Origin: Pseudomonas kermanshahensis | GTDB lineage: Bacteria; Pseudomonadota; Gammaproteobacteria; Pseudomonadales; Pseudomonadaceae | DNA: 64,000 bases | Direction: 5' to 3' | Assembly (NCBI RefSeq): GCF_014269205.2 | Contig: NZ_JABWRY020000001.1 | Location: 5,070,001 to 5,134,000 of the forward strand | Part shown: one piece after another, positions 29,312 to 39,542 of the stretch | Numbering within the stretch: the stretch's first letter is position 1 | Layout: each line of letters begins with the position of its first letter | Made by a program: the position numbers and the translations under genes | The notes under the pieces: generated by a model | Database searches by the model: none | Told to the model about the DNA's origin: nothing | The model's input: the letters and a program-made list of their open reading frames with translations, nothing else

Positions 29312-30727
29312 ATGACCGACAGTTTCGTCACCCAGTGCCCGCATTGCCAGACCAGCTTTCGCGTCACCCATCACCAGTTGAGTGTGGCGCGCGGCGTGGT
29401 GCGGTGCGGCCATTGCCTGCAGGTGTTCAACGCCGCAAAGCAACTGCTGGAGCAGAACCGCGCCGGTGATGCCAGCGTGCCTGTGGAACCTAGAGCGCCC
29501 GTGGCGCCCGTGGTACCCGTCCCGCCTGCAGCGCCTGCCGAGCCGATTGCCAAGCCTGCGGTCACGCCCGATCCCCCCGCCAGCGAACGCCCAGCGCCCC
29601 CTGAGGACGACTGGGCGCTCACGGCCCAGGCCCTGGATGAACTGGACCTGGACCAAGAGCTGGCCCGCCTTGAACGTCGTGGCGAACCTGCCGCCGTTCG
29701 CCCGCCCAGCGCGGACAACGGTCTGCAGGCCCGCCGTGAAGAACATCAGCCAGACGCCCATACCGATGAGCTGTTTGGCAACGCCACCGACGACCGCTTC
29801 GAGCCTGAACAGGCGCCTGAACCTGCACCCACGCTACTGACACAGCACGCGTTGGAGCAGGAAGCGTTCGAGCAGGAGTCACTGGACCTGGAGCCCGCCC
29901 CGGGCGATCGCACCGAGCCGACCCTGGGCGGCCACCTGGACCTGGACATCGACGACGAGCCCCCCGTACGGCGCGACATCGAGGCCGACGAGCACCATGC
30001 GTTCGTCAGCGAGCACTTCGCTGCCAGCCACGATCCAGCCCCGGAAAAGGGCCTCAGCGCGCGCGACGATGACGAACTGGACCTGCACCTGTCGGCCCAC
30101 GACGACGACGACCCTGTAGAGCCGTTGCCCGGTGAACGCCTGGAGCCTGGCCTGTCCAGCAAGCCCGAGCGTGCGCCGCGTAAGGAGCCGCTGGTCGACG
30201 TGGTCGACGACCCGCTTCAACTGGGCTGGGAAAAGCCCCAGCCCAACTGGGGCAAGCGCTTGCTGTGGGGCTTCCTGACGCTGCTGGCTGCAGGCCTGCT
30301 GGCGTTCCAGTACGTGTGGTTCCATTTCGATGAAATGGCTCGCCAGGACCAGTACCGGCCGATCTTCCAGCAGGTATGCCCGCTGTTCGGCTGCGAAGTG
30401 CCGACCCGCGTCGACATCGCCCGCATCAAGAGCAGCAACCTGGTGGTGCGCAGCCACCCTGACTTCAAGGGTGCACTGATCGTCGATGCGATCATCTACA
30501 ACCGCGCCCCCTTCGCCCAGCCGTTCCCACTGCTCGAGCTGCGTTTCGCCGACCTCAATGGCCAACTGATCGCCAGCCGGCGCTTCAAGCCCAGCGAGTA
30601 CCTCTCTGGCGAACTGGCCGGGCGCGGCGAGATGCCCAGCCAGACCCCGATCCACATTGCCCTGGACATCCTCGACCCAGGCCCCAAGGCCGTGAACTAC
30701 AGCCTGAGCTTCCGCTCGCCGGAGTAA
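29312..30727 (+). CDS. Zinc-ribbon / DUF3426 membrane protein
   Basis: 471 aa. N-terminal MJ0042-type zinc ribbon (CPHCQTSF...VRCGHCLQVFNA, four Cys in two CxxC pairs, residues about 6-40), then a long Pro/Glu/Asp-rich disordered region to about 310, a single membrane helix near 312-335 (LLWGFLTLLAAGLLAFQYVWF), and a C-terminal DUF3426 domain (about 345-470). Topology suggests cytoplasmic ribbon and periplasmic DUF3426. Function unknown; it follows prmA by 39 nt. Confidence 0.85.
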   Translation: MTDSFVTQCPHCQTSFRVTHHQLSVARGVVRCGHCLQVFNAAKQLLEQNRAGDASVPVEPRAPVAPVVPVPPAAPAEPIAKPAVTPDPPASERPAPPEDDWALTAQALDELDLDQELARLERRGEPAAVRPPSADNGLQARREEHQPDAHTDELFGNATDDRFEPEQAPEPAPTLLTQHALEQEAFEQESLDLEPAPGDRTEPTLGGHLDLDIDDEPPVRRDIEADEHHAFVSEHFAASHDPAPEKGLSARDDDELDLHLSAHDDDDPVEPLPGERLEPGLSSKPERAPRKEPLVDVVDDPLQLGWEKPQPNWGKRLLWGFLTLLAAGLLAFQYVWFHFDEMARQDQYRPIFQQVCPLFGCEVPTRVDIARIKSSNLVVRSHPDFKGALIVDAIIYNRAPFAQPFPLLELRFADLNGQLIASRRFKPSEYLSGELAGRGEMPSQTPIHIALDILDPGPKAVNYSLSFRSPE

Positions 30728-30737
30728 TCGGCTGATC

Positions 30738-30760
30738 CTGGGGGCACTTTGTGCCCCCAG
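30738..30760 (+). terminator. 10-bp stem-loop after the DUF3426 gene
   Basis: CTGGGGGCAC (30738-30747), loop TTT, GTGCCCCCAG (30751-30760), 10 nt after the stop. No T-run; separates prmA-DUF3426 from dusB-fis. Confidence 0.65.
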
Positions 30761-30822
30761 CCTCGCCTACCCACACCAAAAGTCATAAGCCGACAACTGT
30801 TCAGATTTTATCCAAATCCATC

Positions 30823-30851
30823 TTTATCCGGTCACCGAGAGCGGGTATCAT
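30823..30851 (+). promoter_or_regulatory. Candidate sigma-70 promoter of dusB-fis
   Basis: TTTATC (30823-30828), 17-nt spacer, TATCAT (30846-30851), about 50 nt before the dusB start. The -10 is good, the -35 weak. It is the only pair with correct spacing that I see in this 174-nt gap. Confidence 0.45.
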
Positions 30852-30901
30852 GCCCACCCTTTTTCGAACTCCAAGATTCGGCCCCACAACAGGGATCACC
30901 T

Positions 30902-31915
30902 ATGTCGGCGGTACGCATCGGCCCATACACACTGCGAAACAACCTGATCCTCGCCCCCATGGCCGGGGTCACGGACCAACCTTTCCGAACACTTTGCAAG
31001 CGCCTGGGCGCAGGCATGGTGGTGTCGGAGATGGTGTCCAGCGACATGAGCCTGTGGAACAGCCGCAAGTCGAGCCTGCGCCGCATTCACGAAGGCGATC
31101 CCGAGCCGCGCTCGGTGCAGATCGCCGGCGGGGATGCCCAGATGATGGCAGCGGCGGCAAAGGCCAACGTCGAAGCGGGTGCCCAGATCATCGACATCAA
31201 CATGGGCTGCCCGGCAAAAAAAGTCTGCAACAAAGCTGCAGGCTCTGCTTTATTGAGAGATGAAGCCTTGGTCAGCGAGATTCTCCACGCGGTGGTAGGC
31301 GCCGTGGACGTCCCGGTGACGCTGAAGATCCGCACGGGGTGGGATCGGGCGAACAAGAACGGCCTGAATGTGGCGAAGATCGCTGAACAGGCCGGCATCC
31401 AGGCGCTAGCGGTGCATGGCCGCACACGCGCCGACCTGTACACAGGCGAAGCCGAATACGACACCATCGCTGCCATCAAGCAGGCGGTGTCTATCCCGGT
31501 ATTTGCCAACGGCGATATCACATCGCCAGAAAAGGCCCGGGCGGTACTGGACGCCACCGGGGTCGATGGCCTGTTGATCGGCCGCGCTGCCCAAGGGCGG
31601 CCCTGGATCTTTCGCGAGATCGAGCATTACCTGCGGACCGGCGAACAGTTGCCGGCCCCGCAGCTGGACGAAGTGGAACGCATCCTGCTAGAGCACCTGG
31701 CCGCGCTGCATGCCTTCTATGGCGATGTGATGGGCGTACGTATCGCCCGCAAGCACGTTGGCTGGTACCTGGCAACACGACCCGGCGGCAAGGAGTTTCG
31801 CTCCCGGTTCAATGCTTTGGAAGACACACAAGCGCAGTGCGCCAACGTTCGCGCGTTTTTCAGTGAACGTCGACAGAGCCTTGAGACAGAGGACGGACAA
31901 GGGGTGGCCGCATGA
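30902..31915 (+). CDS. dusB: tRNA-dihydrouridine synthase B
   Basis: 337 aa FMN enzyme. [16 protein letters not shown] at the N-terminus, [20 protein letters not shown] with the catalytic Cys, [19 protein letters not shown] and [13 protein letters not shown] are typical. ATG at 30902 gives [14 protein letters not shown]; longer frame upstream is rejected. Overlaps fis by 4 nt (ATGA), the conserved dusB-fis operon. Confidence 0.97.
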   Translation: MSAVRIGPYTLRNNLILAPMAGVTDQPFRTLCKRLGAGMVVSEMVSSDMSLWNSRKSSLRRIHEGDPEPRSVQIAGGDAQMMAAAAKANVEAGAQIIDINMGCPAKKVCNKAAGSALLRDEALVSEILHAVVGAVDVPVTLKIRTGWDRANKNGLNVAKIAEQAGIQALAVHGRTRADLYTGEAEYDTIAAIKQAVSIPVFANGDITSPEKARAVLDATGVDGLLIGRAAQGRPWIFREIEHYLRTGEQLPAPQLDEVERILLEHLAALHAFYGDVMGVRIARKHVGWYLATRPGGKEFRSRFNALEDTQAQCANVRAFFSERRQSLETEDGQGVAA

Positions 31916-32232
31916 CGATGATGACCGAGACATTTGTGAGTGGAACAACGCCCGTGAGCGACAACGCCAACCTGAAACAGCACCTCAACACGCCAAGCGA
32001 AGAGGGCCAGACCCTTCGCGACAGCGTCGAGAAGGCGCTGCACAACTACTTCGCCCACCTGGAAGGCGCGACCGTCACGGACGTGTACAACCTGGTGCTC
32101 TCCGAAGTCGAGGCGCCCCTGCTTGAAAGCGTGATGAACTACGTGAAGGGCAACCAGACCAAGGCCAGCGAGATGCTCGGGCTCAACCGAGGCACCCTGC
32201 GCAAGAAGCTCAAGCAGTACGACTTGTTGTAA
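31912..32232 (+). CDS. fis: Nucleoid-associated protein Fis
   Basis: 106 aa. The C-terminal helix-turn-helix ([31 protein letters not shown]) is close to enterobacterial Fis, preceded by the long dimer helices. Growth-phase-dependent DNA-bending regulator. Start ATG at 31912 overlaps the dusB stop; other Mets follow at codons 3 and 4. Confidence 0.95.
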   Translation: MTMMTETFVSGTTPVSDNANLKQHLNTPSEEGQTLRDSVEKALHNYFAHLEGATVTDVYNLVLSEVEAPLLESVMNYVKGNQTKASEMLGLNRGTLRKKLKQYDLL

Positions 32233-32249
32233 GCCAGAATCCCAATCAG

Positions 32250-32283
32250 AAAAGGCGGCTCCCTGAACAGAGGCGCCTTTTTT
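32250..32283 (+). terminator. Intrinsic terminator after fis
   Basis: AAAAGGCG pairs with CGCCTTTT (32274-32281) across a 16-nt loop, with a run of six T at 32278-32283 partly in the stem. Ends the dusB-fis operon 30 nt before purH. Confidence 0.8.
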
Positions 32284-32312
32284 GCTGACTCCACCGCGTT
32301 ATGGAATCCGAA

Positions 32313-33920
32313 ATGACCGACCAGACTACCCGCCTGCCGATCCGCCGCGCCCTGATCAGCGTCTCCGACAAGACCGGTATCCTCGAATTCGCCCGTGAGC
32401 TGCAGCAGCTCGGTGTCGAGATCCTGTCCACCGGCGGCACCTACAAGCTGCTCAAGGATAACGGCGTGAACGCGGTGGAAGTGGCCGACTACACCGGCTT
32501 CGCCGAAATGATGGATGGCCGGGTCAAGACCCTGCACCCGAAAATCCACGGTGGCATTCTGGGCCGTCGCGGCATCGACGACGCCATCATGAACGAGCAC
32601 GGCATCAAGCCGATCGACCTGGTCGCCGTCAACCTGTACCCCTTCGAAGCCACCATCTCCAAGCCAGGCTGTGACCTGCCGACCGCCATCGAGAACATCG
32701 ACATCGGTGGCCCGACCATGGTCCGCTCCGCTGCCAAAAACCACAAAGACGTTGCCATCGTGGTCAATGCCAGCGACTACGCCAGCGTCCTCGACGGCCT
32801 GAAAGCCGGCGGCCTGACCTACGCCCAGCGCTTCGACCTGATGCTCAAGGCGTTCGAACACACCGCCGCCTACGACGGCATGATCGCCAACTACATGGGC
32901 ACCATCGACCAGGCCAAGGACACCCTGAGCACTGAAGCACGCAGCGAATTCCCGCGCACCTTCAACAGCCAGTTCGTCAAAGCCCAGGAAATGCGCTACG
33001 GCGAGAACCCGCACCAGAGCGCGGCGTTCTACGTCGAAGCCAAGAAGGGTGAAGCCAGCATCTCCACCGCCATCCAGCTGCAAGGCAAGGAGCTGTCGTT
33101 CAACAACGTGGCCGACACTGACGCCGCGCTGGAGTGCGTGAAGAGCTTCGTCAAACCGGCCTGTGTCATCGTCAAGCACGCCAACCCGTGCGGCGTGGCC
33201 GTGGTACCGGAAGACGAAGGCGGCATCCGCAAGGCCTACGACCTGGCCTACGCCACTGACACCGAGTCGGCCTTCGGCGGCATCATCGCCTTCAACCGCG
33301 AGCTCGATGGCGAAACCGCCAAGGCCATCGTCGAGCGCCAGTTCGTCGAAGTGATCATCGCCCCGAAAATCTCCCAGGCCGCCCGCGACGTGGTCGCCGC
33401 CAAGCAGAACGTTCGCCTGCTGGAATGCGGCGAATGGCCAGCTGAGCGTGCTGCCGGCTGGGACTTCAAGCGCGTCAACGGTGGTTTGCTGGTGCAGAGC
33501 CGCGATATCGGCATGATCACCGCCGATGACCTGAAAATCGTCACCAAGCGCGCCCCGACCGAGCAAGAAATCCACGACCTGGTGTTTGCCTGGAAAGTGG
33601 CCAAGTTCGTCAAGTCCAACGCCATCGTCTACGCCAAGCAGCGCCAGACCATCGGCGTCGGCGCCGGCCAGATGAGCCGCGTCAACTCCGCTCGCATTGC
33701 TGCAATCAAAGCCGAGCATGCTGGCCTGCAGGTTCAAGGTGCGGTCATGGCGTCGGATGCGTTCTTCCCGTTCCGTGACGGCATCGACAATGCGGCTAAA
33801 GTGGGTATCAGCGCCGTAATTCAGCCAGGTGGTTCGATGCGTGATGCCGAAGTCATCGCCGCAGCCGACGAAGCCGGCATCGCGATGGTATTCACCGGTA
33901 TGCGCCACTTCCGCCACTGA
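32313..33920 (+). CDS. purH: Bifunctional AICAR transformylase / IMP cyclohydrolase
   Basis: 535 aa, last two steps of IMP synthesis. N-terminal MGS-like cyclohydrolase domain ([23 protein letters not shown]...[20 protein letters not shown]), C-terminal transformylase ([25 protein letters not shown] with the catalytic Lys-His, [26 protein letters not shown]). MTDQTTRL at 32313 is chosen; an ATG at 32301 four codons upstream is possible. Confidence 0.97.
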   Translation: MTDQTTRLPIRRALISVSDKTGILEFARELQQLGVEILSTGGTYKLLKDNGVNAVEVADYTGFAEMMDGRVKTLHPKIHGGILGRRGIDDAIMNEHGIKPIDLVAVNLYPFEATISKPGCDLPTAIENIDIGGPTMVRSAAKNHKDVAIVVNASDYASVLDGLKAGGLTYAQRFDLMLKAFEHTAAYDGMIANYMGTIDQAKDTLSTEARSEFPRTFNSQFVKAQEMRYGENPHQSAAFYVEAKKGEASISTAIQLQGKELSFNNVADTDAALECVKSFVKPACVIVKHANPCGVAVVPEDEGGIRKAYDLAYATDTESAFGGIIAFNRELDGETAKAIVERQFVEVIIAPKISQAARDVVAAKQNVRLLECGEWPAERAAGWDFKRVNGGLLVQSRDIGMITADDLKIVTKRAPTEQEIHDLVFAWKVAKFVKSNAIVYAKQRQTIGVGAGQMSRVNSARIAAIKAEHAGLQVQGAVMASDAFFPFRDGIDNAAKVGISAVIQPGGSMRDAEVIAAADEAGIAMVFTGMRHFRH

Positions 33921-33943
33921 TTACACGGATTCCGGGGCGAGCA

Positions 33944-34032
33944 GCGGGCCTGTGGGAGCGGGCTTGTCCCGCGAATGCGGCGGTGAATTCACCATCGCAT
34001 TCGCGGGGCAAGCCCGCTCCCACAAGGCCCGC
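33944..34032. repeat. Inverted REP pair between purH and purD
   Basis: Facing half-sites around TGTGGGAGCGGGCTTG and its complement, closed by outer GCGGGCC/GGCCCGC arms and with an inner GAATGCGG...GCATTCGCGG part. Lies between two genes of the same direction, so it may tune purH mRNA end stability. Confidence 0.88.
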
Positions 34033-34069
34033 CGCCAGCCTCGAAACCACCTTGAATTGAGGTTTTGAC

Positions 34070-35365
34070 ATGAAAGTTTTGATCATCGGCAGCGGCGGCC
34101 GTGAGCACGCCCTGGCCTGGAAAGTCGCCCAAGACCCACGCGTCGAGAAAGTTTTCGTTGCCCCGGGCAACGCCGGCACCGCCACTGAAGCCAAGTGCGA
34201 AAACGTCGCCATCGACGTCAACGCCCTGGAGCAACTGGCCGACTTCGCCGAACAGAACGTGCAACTGACCATCGTCGGCCCTGAAGCGCCACTGGTCGCA
34301 GGTGTCGTCGACCTGTTCCGCAGCCGTAACCTGGACTGCTTCGGCCCCACCAAAGGCGCCGCACAGCTCGAAGGCTCCAAGGCCTTCACCAAGGATTTCC
34401 TGGCGCGTCACAAGATCCCGACCGCCGACTACCAGAACTTCACCGAAATCGAGCCAGCCCTGGCCTACCTGCAGGAAAAGGGTGCGCCGATCGTGATCAA
34501 GGCCGACGGCCTGGCAGCGGGCAAAGGCGTGATCGTCGCCATGACCCTGCAAGAAGCCGAAGACGCCGTGCGTGACATGCTGGCCGGCAACGCCTTTGGC
34601 GATGCGGGTTCGCGTGTGGTCATCGAAGAGTTCCTGGACGGCGAAGAAGCCAGCTTCATCGTCATGGTCGACGGCCACAACGTGCTGCCAATGGCCACCA
34701 GCCAGGACCACAAGCGCGTCGGCGACGCCGACACCGGCCCGAACACCGGTGGCATGGGCGCCTACTCGCCTGCCCCAGTCGTGACCGCCGACGTGCACCA
34801 GCGCGTGATGGACCAGGTGATCTGGCCGACCGTGCGCGGCATGGCCGAGGAAGGCAACGTCTACACCGGCTTCCTTTATGCCGGCCTGATGATCGACAAG
34901 GCGGGCAACCCCAAGGTCATCGAGTTCAACTGCCGCTTCGGTGACCCGGAAACCCAACCGGTCATGCTGCGCCTGGAGTCGAGCCTGGTGCTGCTGATCG
35001 AAGCCGCCTTCGCCAAGGCCCTGGACAAGGTTGAAGCCCAGTGGGACCCACGGCCGAGCCTGGGCGTCGTGCTGGCTGCCGGTGGCTACCCGGGCGACTA
35101 CGCCAAAGGTGACGCGATCAGCGGCCTGGACGCAGCCGCCAAGCTCGAAGGCAAGGTGTTCCATGCCGGTACCACCCTGAAAGACGGCCAAGTGGTTACC
35201 GCCGGCGGCCGAGTGCTCTGCGCCACTGCCCTGGGCCAAACCGTCGAAGCTGCTCAGCAGCAGGCCTACCGCCTGGCAGAGCAGGTCAAATGGGACGGCA
35301 GCTTCTACCGTACCGACATCGGCTACCGGGCCATTGCCCGCGAGCGCGGTGAACACCAGCAGTAA
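34070..35365 (+). CDS. purD: Phosphoribosylamine-glycine ligase
   Basis: 431 aa ATP-grasp enzyme (GARS). KVLIIGSGGREHALAWK at the N-terminus, FTKDFLARHKIPTADY, ATP-grasp IKADGLAAGKGVIVA and VIEFNCRFGDPETQ are diagnostic. Full length. Second of two purine genes after fis. Confidence 0.97.
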   Translation: MKVLIIGSGGREHALAWKVAQDPRVEKVFVAPGNAGTATEAKCENVAIDVNALEQLADFAEQNVQLTIVGPEAPLVAGVVDLFRSRNLDCFGPTKGAAQLEGSKAFTKDFLARHKIPTADYQNFTEIEPALAYLQEKGAPIVIKADGLAAGKGVIVAMTLQEAEDAVRDMLAGNAFGDAGSRVVIEEFLDGEEASFIVMVDGHNVLPMATSQDHKRVGDADTGPNTGGMGAYSPAPVVTADVHQRVMDQVIWPTVRGMAEEGNVYTGFLYAGLMIDKAGNPKVIEFNCRFGDPETQPVMLRLESSLVLLIEAAFAKALDKVEAQWDPRPSLGVVLAAGGYPGDYAKGDAISGLDAAAKLEGKVFHAGTTLKDGQVVTAGGRVLCATALGQTVEAAQQQAYRLAEQVKWDGSFYRTDIGYRAIARERGEHQQ

Positions 35366-35500
35366 CCTTTACCGAAGCGCCGTGACGCCTTGCGCCCACG
35401 GCCTTCGGCTCGTCGACAGGGCCCTTTCTGGGCCTTGCCTTCGACTTGGCGCGCCGCGCATAGTTAGTATCCGGCACATCGGCTAAGAAGGGATTTCGTA

Positions 35501-38272
35501 GTGCGTCGGCTTCGGATTGCCACAGCTCTGATCGTCAGCTTGCTGACCCTGCTCTGCCTGCTCCCGGCCTCGGCCGAAGAAGGCGGAGGCTGGTCCGTTC
35601 TGCTCGACGAACAGGCCAATCTGCAATTAAGCGACGTGCGCTCCGATCGCTACCGCAACCAGTTCAGCCCATTGCTGCTCAGCGACCTGGATGCCGCCCC
35701 TGCCGAACAAGCCCTGTGGCTGCACTATCGCCTGGAGCCTGGCGATCAGGAGCAACTGCTGCGGGTGTTCGCCCCAGACCTTTCAGGCCTGGACCTCTAC
35801 GCCCTCGAGGGCGACAAATTACTGCGTCAGCTGCACCACGGGCGCCAGGCCGGCAATGCCAGCCCGACCCTGCGCGGCAGCGACCATGTGCTGCCATTGC
35901 CCAACAGCCGGCAGCCGCTGGACATCTACCTGCGCTTGGTTTCCGAGCACCAATTGCGCCCGGCCATCAGCCTTGAGCCCGCGGCTGTGGCCGCTTCCGA
36001 CCAGACCCAACCGCTGCTGTTCGGCATGCTGTTCGGCGGCCTGGTGATGCTGATCCTGCACAACCTGATCCGCTTCCTCTATGGCCGCTCCACCACCACG
36101 TTGATTTTGGCGCTCTACCACGGCCTGATGCTGCTCAGCGGGTTGATCCTGCTCAACCTCAGCGGCCCCTGGTGGCACGTGTGGCACAGTGCGCAAACGC
36201 CAGCGGCCTACCTCACCCTGGTCCTCGCAGGCCTGGCCGGGCTGTATTTCACCCTGCATTTCTTCTCGCCGTGCCATTCGCCGCGGCTCAACCGCCTGTT
36301 GCAGGGCGAGATGCTGGTGGCTGCGGTCAGCGGCCTGGTGCTGCTGTTCGTCGACACCTTGCCACTCAACCTGATGACCTATGCCCTGCTGGCCCTGGGC
36401 AGCGTCAGCATGCTGCTGGTCAGCGCCTATCACTGGTACAAGGGCTACGCGCCCGCACGCCTGTTCACCCTCGCCATGGGGGTCTACAACCTTGGCGGCC
36501 TGGTGCTGTTGCCGGCGCTTCTGGGACTGACCCGCACGTCGACGCCGTGGCTGCTGTGCGTGCTCATGGGCTTGACCGTCATTTGCGGCCTTTTGCTTAA
36601 CCTGGCGGTCAGCGAACGCCTGCGACGCATGAGCGAAGAGCGCTTCAGCGCCAGCCGCGCCCTGGCCGCCAGCGATGCCGAGATCAACGCCAAGGCCGAG
36701 TTCCTGGCCAAGATCAGCCACGAAATCCGCACGCCCATGAACGGCGTGCTCGGCATGACCGAGCTGCTGCTCGGCACGCCGCTGTCGGTCAAGCAGCGCG
36801 ACTACGTGCAGACCATCCACAGCGCCGGCAACGAGCTGCTGACGCTGATCAACGAGATTCTCGACATCTCCAAGCTTGAGTCCCGGCAGATCGAACTGGA
36901 CGATGTGCAGTTCGACCTCAATGCATTGATCGAGGACTGCCTGAACATCTTCCGGGCCAAGGCCGAACAGCAGAACATCGAGCTGATCAGCTTCACCCAG
37001 CCACAAGTGCCTCGCGTGATCAGTGGCGACCCAACGCGCCTGCGCCAGGCACTGTCGAGCCTGCTGGAAAATGCCCTGAAAAACACCGATCAGGGGGAGA
37101 TCCTGCTGGTGGTGGCACTCGACCAACGTGGCGAGGCGCCGCGATTGCGCATTGCCGTGCAGGACAGCGGCGAACCGTTGCCCGCCGCTGAGCGCGAAGC
37201 CTTGTTGCAAGCCGAGCTGCACAGCCATCACTTCCTCTCCAGCAACAAGCTCGGCGGCCACCTCGGGTTAGTCATCGCCAAGCAGTTGATCGGCCTGATG
37301 CAGGGTGAATTCGGCATCAAGAGCAGCAGCGGCATGGGCAACACCCTGTGGCTGACCCTACCGCTGGACCCTTCGCGCCTGGAACAACCGCCCGCCGACC
37401 TCGATGGCCCGTTGCGCGACGCGCGGGTACTGGTGGTGGACGACAACGACACCTGCCGCAAGGTGCTGGTACAGCAGTGCAGCGCCTGGGGCATGAATGT
37501 CAGCGCGGTGCCTTCCGGCAAGGAAGCGCTGGCATTGCTGCGCACCAAGGCGCACCTGCGCGACTACTTCGATGCCGTGCTGTTGGACCAGAACATGCCC
37601 GGCATGACGGGCATGCAACTGGCGGCCAAGATCAAGGAAGACCCAAGCCTTAACCACGACATCCTGGTGGTAATGCTAACGGGCATCAGCAACGCGCCGA
37701 GCAAAGTCATCGCACGCAATGCCGGGGTCAAGCGGATACTCGCCAAACCGGTGGCAGGCTATACGCTGAAGACCACACTGGCCGAAGAGCTGGCCCAGCG
37801 CGGCCGTGAGCAAGCGGTGCCGGCCACCCCTCCCGGTGTGCCGCAAGCACTGGACCTGCCCCGCGACTTCCGCGTGCTGGTCGCCGAGGACAACAGCATC
37901 TCGACCAAAGTGATCCGCGGCATGCTGGGCAAGCTCAACCTTGAGCCAGACACGGCCTGCAATGGTGAAGAAGCGTTGCAAGCCATGAAGGCGCAGCGCT
38001 ATGACTTGGTGCTAATGGATTGCGAAATGCCCGTGCTGGATGGTTTCTCGGCCACCCAGCAACTGCGCGCATGGGAAGCCGCGCACCAGCGTCCACGTAC
38101 GCCCGTGGTCGCGCTGACCGCGCACATCCTTGCCGAGCACAAGGAGCGCGCCAAGTTGGCGGGCATGGATGGGCACATGGCCAAGCCGGTGGAGCTGTCG
38201 CAATTGCGCGAGCTGATCCAGTATTGGGCGAATCACCGGGAAGCCAAGACGGATCCGGCGCCTATCCCCTAA
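35501..38272 (+). CDS. retS: Hybrid sensor histidine kinase, RetS type
   Basis: 923 aa. Signal-like N-terminus (cut near PASAEEG), periplasmic 7TMR-DISM-extracellular domain to about 165, seven-helix membrane region about 175-370, HisKA with His407 ([11 protein letters not shown]), HATPase, then two receiver domains with phospho-accepting Asp696 (VLLDQNMPG) and Asp840 ([12 protein letters not shown]). This architecture and the position next to purD match P. aeruginosa RetS, which restrains GacS. The ATP site looks degenerate: the G1 box reads DSGEPLP instead of DxGxG, and G2 reads GGHLGLVI. Start is GTG with GAAGGG upstream. Confidence 0.88.
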   Translation: MRRLRIATALIVSLLTLLCLLPASAEEGGGWSVLLDEQANLQLSDVRSDRYRNQFSPLLLSDLDAAPAEQALWLHYRLEPGDQEQLLRVFAPDLSGLDLYALEGDKLLRQLHHGRQAGNASPTLRGSDHVLPLPNSRQPLDIYLRLVSEHQLRPAISLEPAAVAASDQTQPLLFGMLFGGLVMLILHNLIRFLYGRSTTTLILALYHGLMLLSGLILLNLSGPWWHVWHSAQTPAAYLTLVLAGLAGLYFTLHFFSPCHSPRLNRLLQGEMLVAAVSGLVLLFVDTLPLNLMTYALLALGSVSMLLVSAYHWYKGYAPARLFTLAMGVYNLGGLVLLPALLGLTRTSTPWLLCVLMGLTVICGLLLNLAVSERLRRMSEERFSASRALAASDAEINAKAEFLAKISHEIRTPMNGVLGMTELLLGTPLSVKQRDYVQTIHSAGNELLTLINEILDISKLESRQIELDDVQFDLNALIEDCLNIFRAKAEQQNIELISFTQPQVPRVISGDPTRLRQALSSLLENALKNTDQGEILLVVALDQRGEAPRLRIAVQDSGEPLPAAEREALLQAELHSHHFLSSNKLGGHLGLVIAKQLIGLMQGEFGIKSSSGMGNTLWLTLPLDPSRLEQPPADLDGPLRDARVLVVDDNDTCRKVLVQQCSAWGMNVSAVPSGKEALALLRTKAHLRDYFDAVLLDQNMPGMTGMQLAAKIKEDPSLNHDILVVMLTGISNAPSKVIARNAGVKRILAKPVAGYTLKTTLAEELAQRGREQAVPATPPGVPQALDLPRDFRVLVAEDNSISTKVIRGMLGKLNLEPDTACNGEEALQAMKAQRYDLVLMDCEMPVLDGFSATQQLRAWEAAHQRPRTPVVALTAHILAEHKERAKLAGMDGHMAKPVELSQLRELIQYWANHREAKTDPAPIP

Positions 38273-38325
38273 GCAATGCCGACGATGCATCGACAGGCAC
38301 CCACCGCAGCCGAGGATCCCAACCC

Positions 38326-38922
38326 ATGCTCCATGAGTTGTTCAGTGTCTACCTGAAGATGCTCGTGCTCTACAGCCCGTTCTTTGTGCTGTCGTGCTTC
38401 ATCAGCCTGACCCGCGGCCATTCCAGCAAAGAACGCAAGCAACTGGCCTGGAAGGTTGCCCTCGCCGCCCTGGTCGCCAGCGTGCTGTTGTACCTGTTCG
38501 GCCGGGCGATCTTCGGCATTTTCGGCATCACCGCCGACGCCTTCCGCATCGGTGCCGGCAGCGTGCTGTTCATCTCGGCGTTAGGCATGGCGCAGGGCAA
38601 ACCGGCGGTGCAGGCCGACAACGTGCAGCAGGACGTGACCATCGTGCCCTTGACCATCCCGCTGACCGTCGGCCCCGGCACCATCGGTGCCCTGCTGGTG
38701 ATGGGCGTGGGCCAGCCGCATTGGGACGATAAATTGCTGGCCATCGCCAGTATCGCGCTGGCCAGCTTCACCGTGGGCCTGGTGCTGTACCTCTCGCACG
38801 GCATCGAGCGCATTCTCGGCGACCAAGGCCTGCAGATCGTCAGCCGTTTGATGGGATTGTTCGTCTGTGCCCTGGCGGCGCAGATCATCTTTACCGGGAT
38901 CAAGGGTTACCTGGTACCCTAA
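38326..38922 (+). CDS. MarC family (UPF0056) membrane protein
   Basis: 198 aa, six membrane segments. FFVLSCFISLTRG near the start, FGITADAFRIGAGSVLFISALGMAQ and IVPLTIPLTVGPGTIGALLVMG are family stretches. Function of MarC proteins is unsettled; some exports have been reported. ATG at 38326 has GAGG 10 nt upstream; the longer frame overlaps retS and is rejected. Its TAA stop overlaps the stop of the convergent unknown gene by 4 nt. Confidence 0.88.
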   Translation: MLHELFSVYLKMLVLYSPFFVLSCFISLTRGHSSKERKQLAWKVALAALVASVLLYLFGRAIFGIFGITADAFRIGAGSVLFISALGMAQGKPAVQADNVQQDVTIVPLTIPLTVGPGTIGALLVMGVGQPHWDDKLLAIASIALASFTVGLVLYLSHGIERILGDQGLQIVSRLMGLFVCALAAQIIFTGIKGYLVP

Positions 38923-39542
38923 AAATCCGCCTTTTTGATCTCCTCCAGCGCGGTTTTCACCAGCGCACGTTCCACCCCGCTGCGACGCTCTTGGTCGAAC
39001 AGGCGCGTATTGAACCGCACCAGCTCTGCCATCACGCGCATGTTGCGGCGCTCACGAAACAGAAAACCGGCCGTGAATGCAGCGCGGCCGCCAGCCTCGT
39101 GATACAGCACAATGTCTACATAGTTGGCATTCACGGGCGCGCAGGACATCAGCTGAAACTTCCCTTGTTCACCGCTTCGCTTCTCAAAATGCAGCAAAGG
39201 CGTATCGTTCTTCTTCAATTTCTCCAACGCCAGTGCCATGTAGGTTGAATGGCTATCCCCCGCGACCGCATCGATCGCACTCAGCACTTGATCGACTATT
39301 ACCACGCGCTGAGGGTCAGGCCAGTGGACCTCTTCTGCGGTCTTCGCATCCCACCCAAGAAACATCAGCTTCTTGCGGTAGTAGTGGTATTGGTCCTTGG
39401 CAGCTTCCTTCTTCATGTCCGTCAAGGTCACGGTCTCAGCCCACAACGCGGCAAGCTTGATCGCGTTGCGCTGTCGAAGGCTAACGCCAGGGATAAACGA
39501 AACCAGGCTTGCGCCAACCACATCGGCTTCATGTTCGTGCAT
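38919..39542 (-). CDS. Unknown protein, third gene of a paralogous trio
   Basis: 207 aa, soluble, no signal peptide, basic. Not recognised. It carries the trio signature YxxYRKKLMFLGW (GW at residues 63-64). Its C-terminal half (FQLMSC, then GFLF, then RFN-x-x-LF, then VERALVKTA...DF) aligns with the 40239-40919 product: Cys followed 42 or 46 residues later by FN, then an R-x2-VE helix and a final D-(F/I). The ATG at 39542 is preferred because GGAG lies 7 nt upstream; the ATG at 39548 is only one base after the same GGAG. Overlaps the preceding gene by 14 nt. A 60-nt sample (39121-39180) is 57% G+C against 67% in nearby marC. Confidence 0.75.
   Translation of the reverse strand: MHEHEADVVGASLVSFIPGVSLRQRNAIKLAALWAETVTLTDMKKEAAKDQYHYYRKKLMFLGWDAKTAEEVHWPDPQRVVIVDQVLSAIDAVAGDSHSTYMALALEKLKKNDTPLLHFEKRSGEQGKFQLMSCAPVNANYVDIVLYHEAGGRAAFTAGFLFRERRNMRVMAELVRFNTRLFDQERRSGVERALVKTALEEIKKADF

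Noticed and set aside
28376-29761. 461-codon open frame antisense to prmA and the DUF3426 gene
   Set aside because: Both + genes are well supported; the antisense product is a G+C shadow.
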